From contig JAPHSI010000114.1 in the NCBI GenBank assembly GCA_026193155.1, forward strand, positions 1 through 7,948: a stretch of 7,948 bases of DNA, in the 5' to 3' direction. The translations under genes were made by a program, and so were the position numbers. Below, in pieces: positions 6,682-7,948 of this stretch; within the stretch, counting starts at the first letter, position 1; every line of letters begins with the position of its first letter. The notes below the pieces were generated by a model. The model worked only from the letters and a program-made list of their open reading frames with translations. It had not been told where the DNA came from and did no database searches. Source of the DNA: Sulfurimonadaceae bacterium (GTDB lineage: Bacteria > Campylobacterota > Campylobacteria > Campylobacterales > Sulfurimonadaceae).

Positions 6682-6687
6682 ATTATA
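6682..6687 (-). promoter_or_regulatory. Promoter -10 element of mqnA (predicts leaderless mRNA)
   Basis: A perfect TATAAT on the minus strand ends 6 nt before the mqnA ATG at 6675. With the usual 6-7 bp from -10 to the transcript start, the RNA would begin at or next to the A of the ATG. There is no purine-rich ribosome site in between. Confidence 0.6.
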
Positions 6688-6707
6688 CTAGATTTAACTT
6701 ATCTTAG

Positions 6708-6713
6708 TATAAT
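6708..6713 (+). promoter_or_regulatory. Promoter -10 element of the moaD-moaE-moeA operon
   Basis: A perfect TATAAT on the plus strand lies 36 nt before the moaD ATG, giving a leader of about 30 nt. A second TATAAA at 6731-6736 is closer, but it would start transcription downstream of the only ribosome-site candidate (GGA at 6738-6740), so the upstream element is preferred. The leader is too short for a molybdenum-cofactor riboswitch. Confidence 0.6.
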
Positions 6714-6749
6714 CACTTTAAGAAAATTAGTATAAACGGAATAAAATAG

Positions 6750-6971
6750 ATGGTAAGAATAGAATTTTTAGGTCCAATACAAAAAGAACCATTAGAGTTA
6801 GAGATAACAAACTTAAAAGAACTAGCAACTATATTACAAGAAACACAAGAGATGAGAGAGTGGTTGGAAAATTCAGCTGTAGCAGTAAATGATAACTTGG
6901 TATCTTCACTTGACACCGAGCTAAAAGATGGGGATAAAGTATCTTTACTCCCTCCTGTATGCGGTGGATGA
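6750..6971 (+). CDS. moaD: Molybdopterin synthase small subunit MoaD (sulfur carrier)
   Basis: MoaD is the ubiquitin-fold sulfur carrier of molybdopterin synthase. Its C-terminal glycine is adenylated by a MoeB-type enzyme and converted to a thiocarboxylate, which supplies the dithiolene sulfurs to precursor Z (cPMP). The 73-residue length is normal. The protein ends in the required Gly-Gly (LLPPVCGG, 66-73), preceded by the usual DGDKVSLLPP edge. The N-terminal VRIEFLGPI strand and the central VNDNLV also fit the family. The ATG at 6750 has only a weak GGA about 9 nt upstream. One base separates its stop from the moaE ATG, and the Gly-Gly codons themselves provide a GGTGGA ribosome-site-like sequence for moaE. 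The two subunits are therefore probably made in a coupled, balanced way. ThiS-like carriers share the fold, but the moaE and moeA neighbours settle the role. Confidence 0.92.
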   Translation: MVRIEFLGPIQKEPLELEITNLKELATILQETQEMREWLENSAVAVNDNLVSSLDTELKDGDKVSLLPPVCGG

Positions 6972-6972
6972 T

Positions 6973-7410
6973 ATGTTAGAGTTATATGATGGAAGTTTGG
7001 ATGTACCTAGCATATTAGAGAGATGGTACAAAGAGGAAGAAAAAAGTAATTACGGTGCATATATTCCATTTATCGGTACTATCCGTGATGAAGATGATAT
7101 AGACGGTCTTAGTTTTGATGTGTATGAGCCTATTTTAGAGTCTTGGTATAACGCGTGGGTACAAAAAGCAAAAGAGAAGGGTGCAATCATAAAAATGGCA
7201 CATTCTCGTGGCGATGTTATGCTTCACGAATCATCTTACATAGCTGCTGTTTTTTCACCAAAACGTAGAGTCGCCTTAGAGTTTATAGATGAGTTTGTAG
7301 AGGATTTTAAAGCGTCTGCCCCGATATGGAAGTATGATTTAAAAGATGGAAAAAGGATCTACGCAAAAGATCGCTCAACTGCAATAAAAGGGAGTGGATT
7401 ATTATCATGA
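6973..7410 (+). CDS. moaE: Molybdopterin synthase catalytic subunit MoaE
   Basis: MoaE pairs with MoaD as the catalytic subunit that converts cPMP to molybdopterin. From the ATG at 6973 it has 145 residues, close to the roughly 150 of E. coli MoaE. Family features are YGAYIPFIGTIRDED at 27-41, FDVYEP at 48-53, HSRGDV at 77-82 (the HRxG region) and KASAPIWK at 113-120. The last has Lys113 and Lys120 spaced like the essential Lys119 and Lys126 of E. coli. An in-frame ATG at 6928 would add 15 residues but would overlap moaD by 44 nt and lacks family similarity. The 6973 start is preferred because it follows the moaD stop by one base with GGTGGA just upstream. Its TGA overlaps the moeA ATG by four bases, giving a continuous coupled operon. 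Confidence 0.94.
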   Translation: MLELYDGSLDVPSILERWYKEEEKSNYGAYIPFIGTIRDEDDIDGLSFDVYEPILESWYNAWVQKAKEKGAIIKMAHSRGDVMLHESSYIAAVFSPKRRVALEFIDEFVEDFKASAPIWKYDLKDGKRIYAKDRSTAIKGSGLLS

Positions 7411-7948
7411 GTTTATTAAGTTATGAAACAAGCCAAAACATGCTTTCTTTACTAAAAGTAAACAGTTCTAAAACTCAAAACCTTCCTCTAAGTGCATCTT
7501 TGGGCAGAATACTGGCTGAAGATATTGTTGCAAAATATAACGACCCGCAATTTCCTACTGCATCTATGGACGGTTACGCTATTAAATATGCAGACCAGGA
7601 TTTGGAGAGTATCACGATTCTTGGAGATAATCCTGCCGGAAAAAATGAAACAAGAGTTGTAAATAAGGGTGAATGTATTAAAACTTTCACAGGTTCAAAA
7701 ATGCCTGAAGGTGCTGATACTTTAATTCAAATAGAGAATGTATCTGTAAATGGAAACAAAATATCTATTGATGAAAGAGTAGCTCTTAACTCATCAGTCC
7801 GTCCTGTCGGAGAAGGGTATAAAGCCGGAGATGTGCTTATAAAAAAAGGTACAAAGATAGGTTTTGCCGAAATCGGTGTTATGGCGGCACTTAATAAAGT
7901 GATGGTTAAAGTAGCACTAAAACCACGTGTCGGTGTTATCTCAACAGG
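7407..7948 (+). CDS. moeA: Molybdopterin molybdenumtransferase MoeA (3' end outside window)
   Basis: MoeA inserts molybdate into adenylylated molybdopterin in the last step of basic molybdenum-cofactor synthesis. From the ATG at 7407, 180 codons are visible and the frame runs off the right edge; full-length homologues have about 400 residues. Motifs in order are LGRILAEDI at 32-40, the DPQFPTASMDGYA segment at 46-58 with Asp55, FTGSKMPEGADTLIQIE at 94-110, RPVGEGYKAGDVLIKKGT at 132-149 and the start of the central domain, PRVGVIST, at 173-180. The ATG overlaps the moaE stop (ATGA), with GGGAG at 7390-7394 as a somewhat distant ribosome site. The gene closes the visible moaD-moaE-moeA operon; further genes may follow. 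Nothing in the visible part looks damaged. Confidence 0.95.
   Translation, partial: MSLLSYETSQNMLSLLKVNSSKTQNLPLSASLGRILAEDIVAKYNDPQFPTASMDGYAIKYADQDLESITILGDNPAGKNETRVVNKGECIKTFTGSKMPEGADTLIQIENVSVNGNKISIDERVALNSSVRPVGEGYKAGDVLIKKGTKIGFAEIGVMAALNKVMVKVALKPRVGVIST

Larger units (their letters stand above)
6682..6713. repeat. Inverted repeat formed by back-to-back -10 elements of mqnA and moaD
   Basis: ATTATACTA (6682-6690) and TAGTATAAT (6705-6713) are exact reverse complements, 14 bp apart. Each arm contains the outward-facing TATAAT of one of the two divergent genes. A third related copy, TTAGTATAA, occurs at 6727-6735 in direct orientation to the one at 6704-6712. Confidence 0.6.

Noticed and set aside
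6714..6749. Possible molybdenum-cofactor riboswitch before moaD
   Set aside because: The leader is only about 30 nt and AT-rich, with no room for the structured aptamer.
6713..6916. Minus-strand frame opposite moaD
   Set aside because: It is antisense to moaD, whose C-terminal Gly-Gly and operon position are firm.
6928..6972. Extended N-terminus of moaE from the ATG at 6928
   Set aside because: It would overlap moaD by 44 nt and adds residues unlike the family; the ATG at 6973 fits the spacing and homology.
1..7948. Mobile element, CRISPR array, or tRNA/rRNA gene
   Set aside because: No transposase, integrase, regularly spaced repeats or recognisable tRNA/rRNA sequence was found; the window is core-type housekeeping DNA.

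Overview
The window is AT-rich, densely coded bacterial chromosome. It most resembles a Campylobacterota genome of the Sulfurimonas/Sulfuricurvum/Arcobacter type. This rests on a compact futalosine-pathway MqnA, a short stand-alone malic enzyme, a moaD-moaE-moeA cluster and Lys/Ile/Asn-rich proteins. The assignment comes from recognising families by eye; no search was run. No mobile elements, CRISPR arrays, tRNA or rRNA genes were seen, and no stretch over about 100 bp lacks a gene or plausible control sequence.

Layout. Leftward block (1-2575, minus strand): pgm (phosphoglucomutase) and then ppnP (nucleoside phosphorylase), 9 nt apart and probably one transcript. After them comes the first 180 codons of an exported PhnD-type solute-binding protein that runs off the left edge. 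An 82-nt gap holding a 14-bp inverted repeat over a candidate promoter separates it from ppnP. Rightward block (2686-6021): a Na+/phosphate cotransporter with a PhoU-like tail, overlapped by one base by a 73-residue coiled-coil gene, then a malic enzyme with its own promoter. The malic enzyme is convergent with mqnA (6028-6675, minus), only 6 nt away. Divergent from mqnA is a tight molybdenum-cofactor operon, moaD-moaE-moeA; moeA runs off the right edge.

How the genes fit together. Phosphate is a loose theme on the left: phosphate uptake, a phosphate/phosphonate-type binding protein, a phosphorolytic nucleoside-cleaving enzyme and a sugar-phosphate mutase. The right side serves central and respiratory metabolism: malate to pyruvate, menaquinone synthesis, and molybdopterin for Mo enzymes. 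Two start sites are revised from the longest reading frames: pgm to a TTG at 2575 and moaE to an ATG at 6973.

I found no clear new multi-gene system. The most interesting points are the mirror-image divergent promoters between mqnA and moaD, which imply a leaderless mqnA mRNA; the small coiled-coil gene translationally coupled to the phosphate transporter; and the pgm-ppnP pairing.
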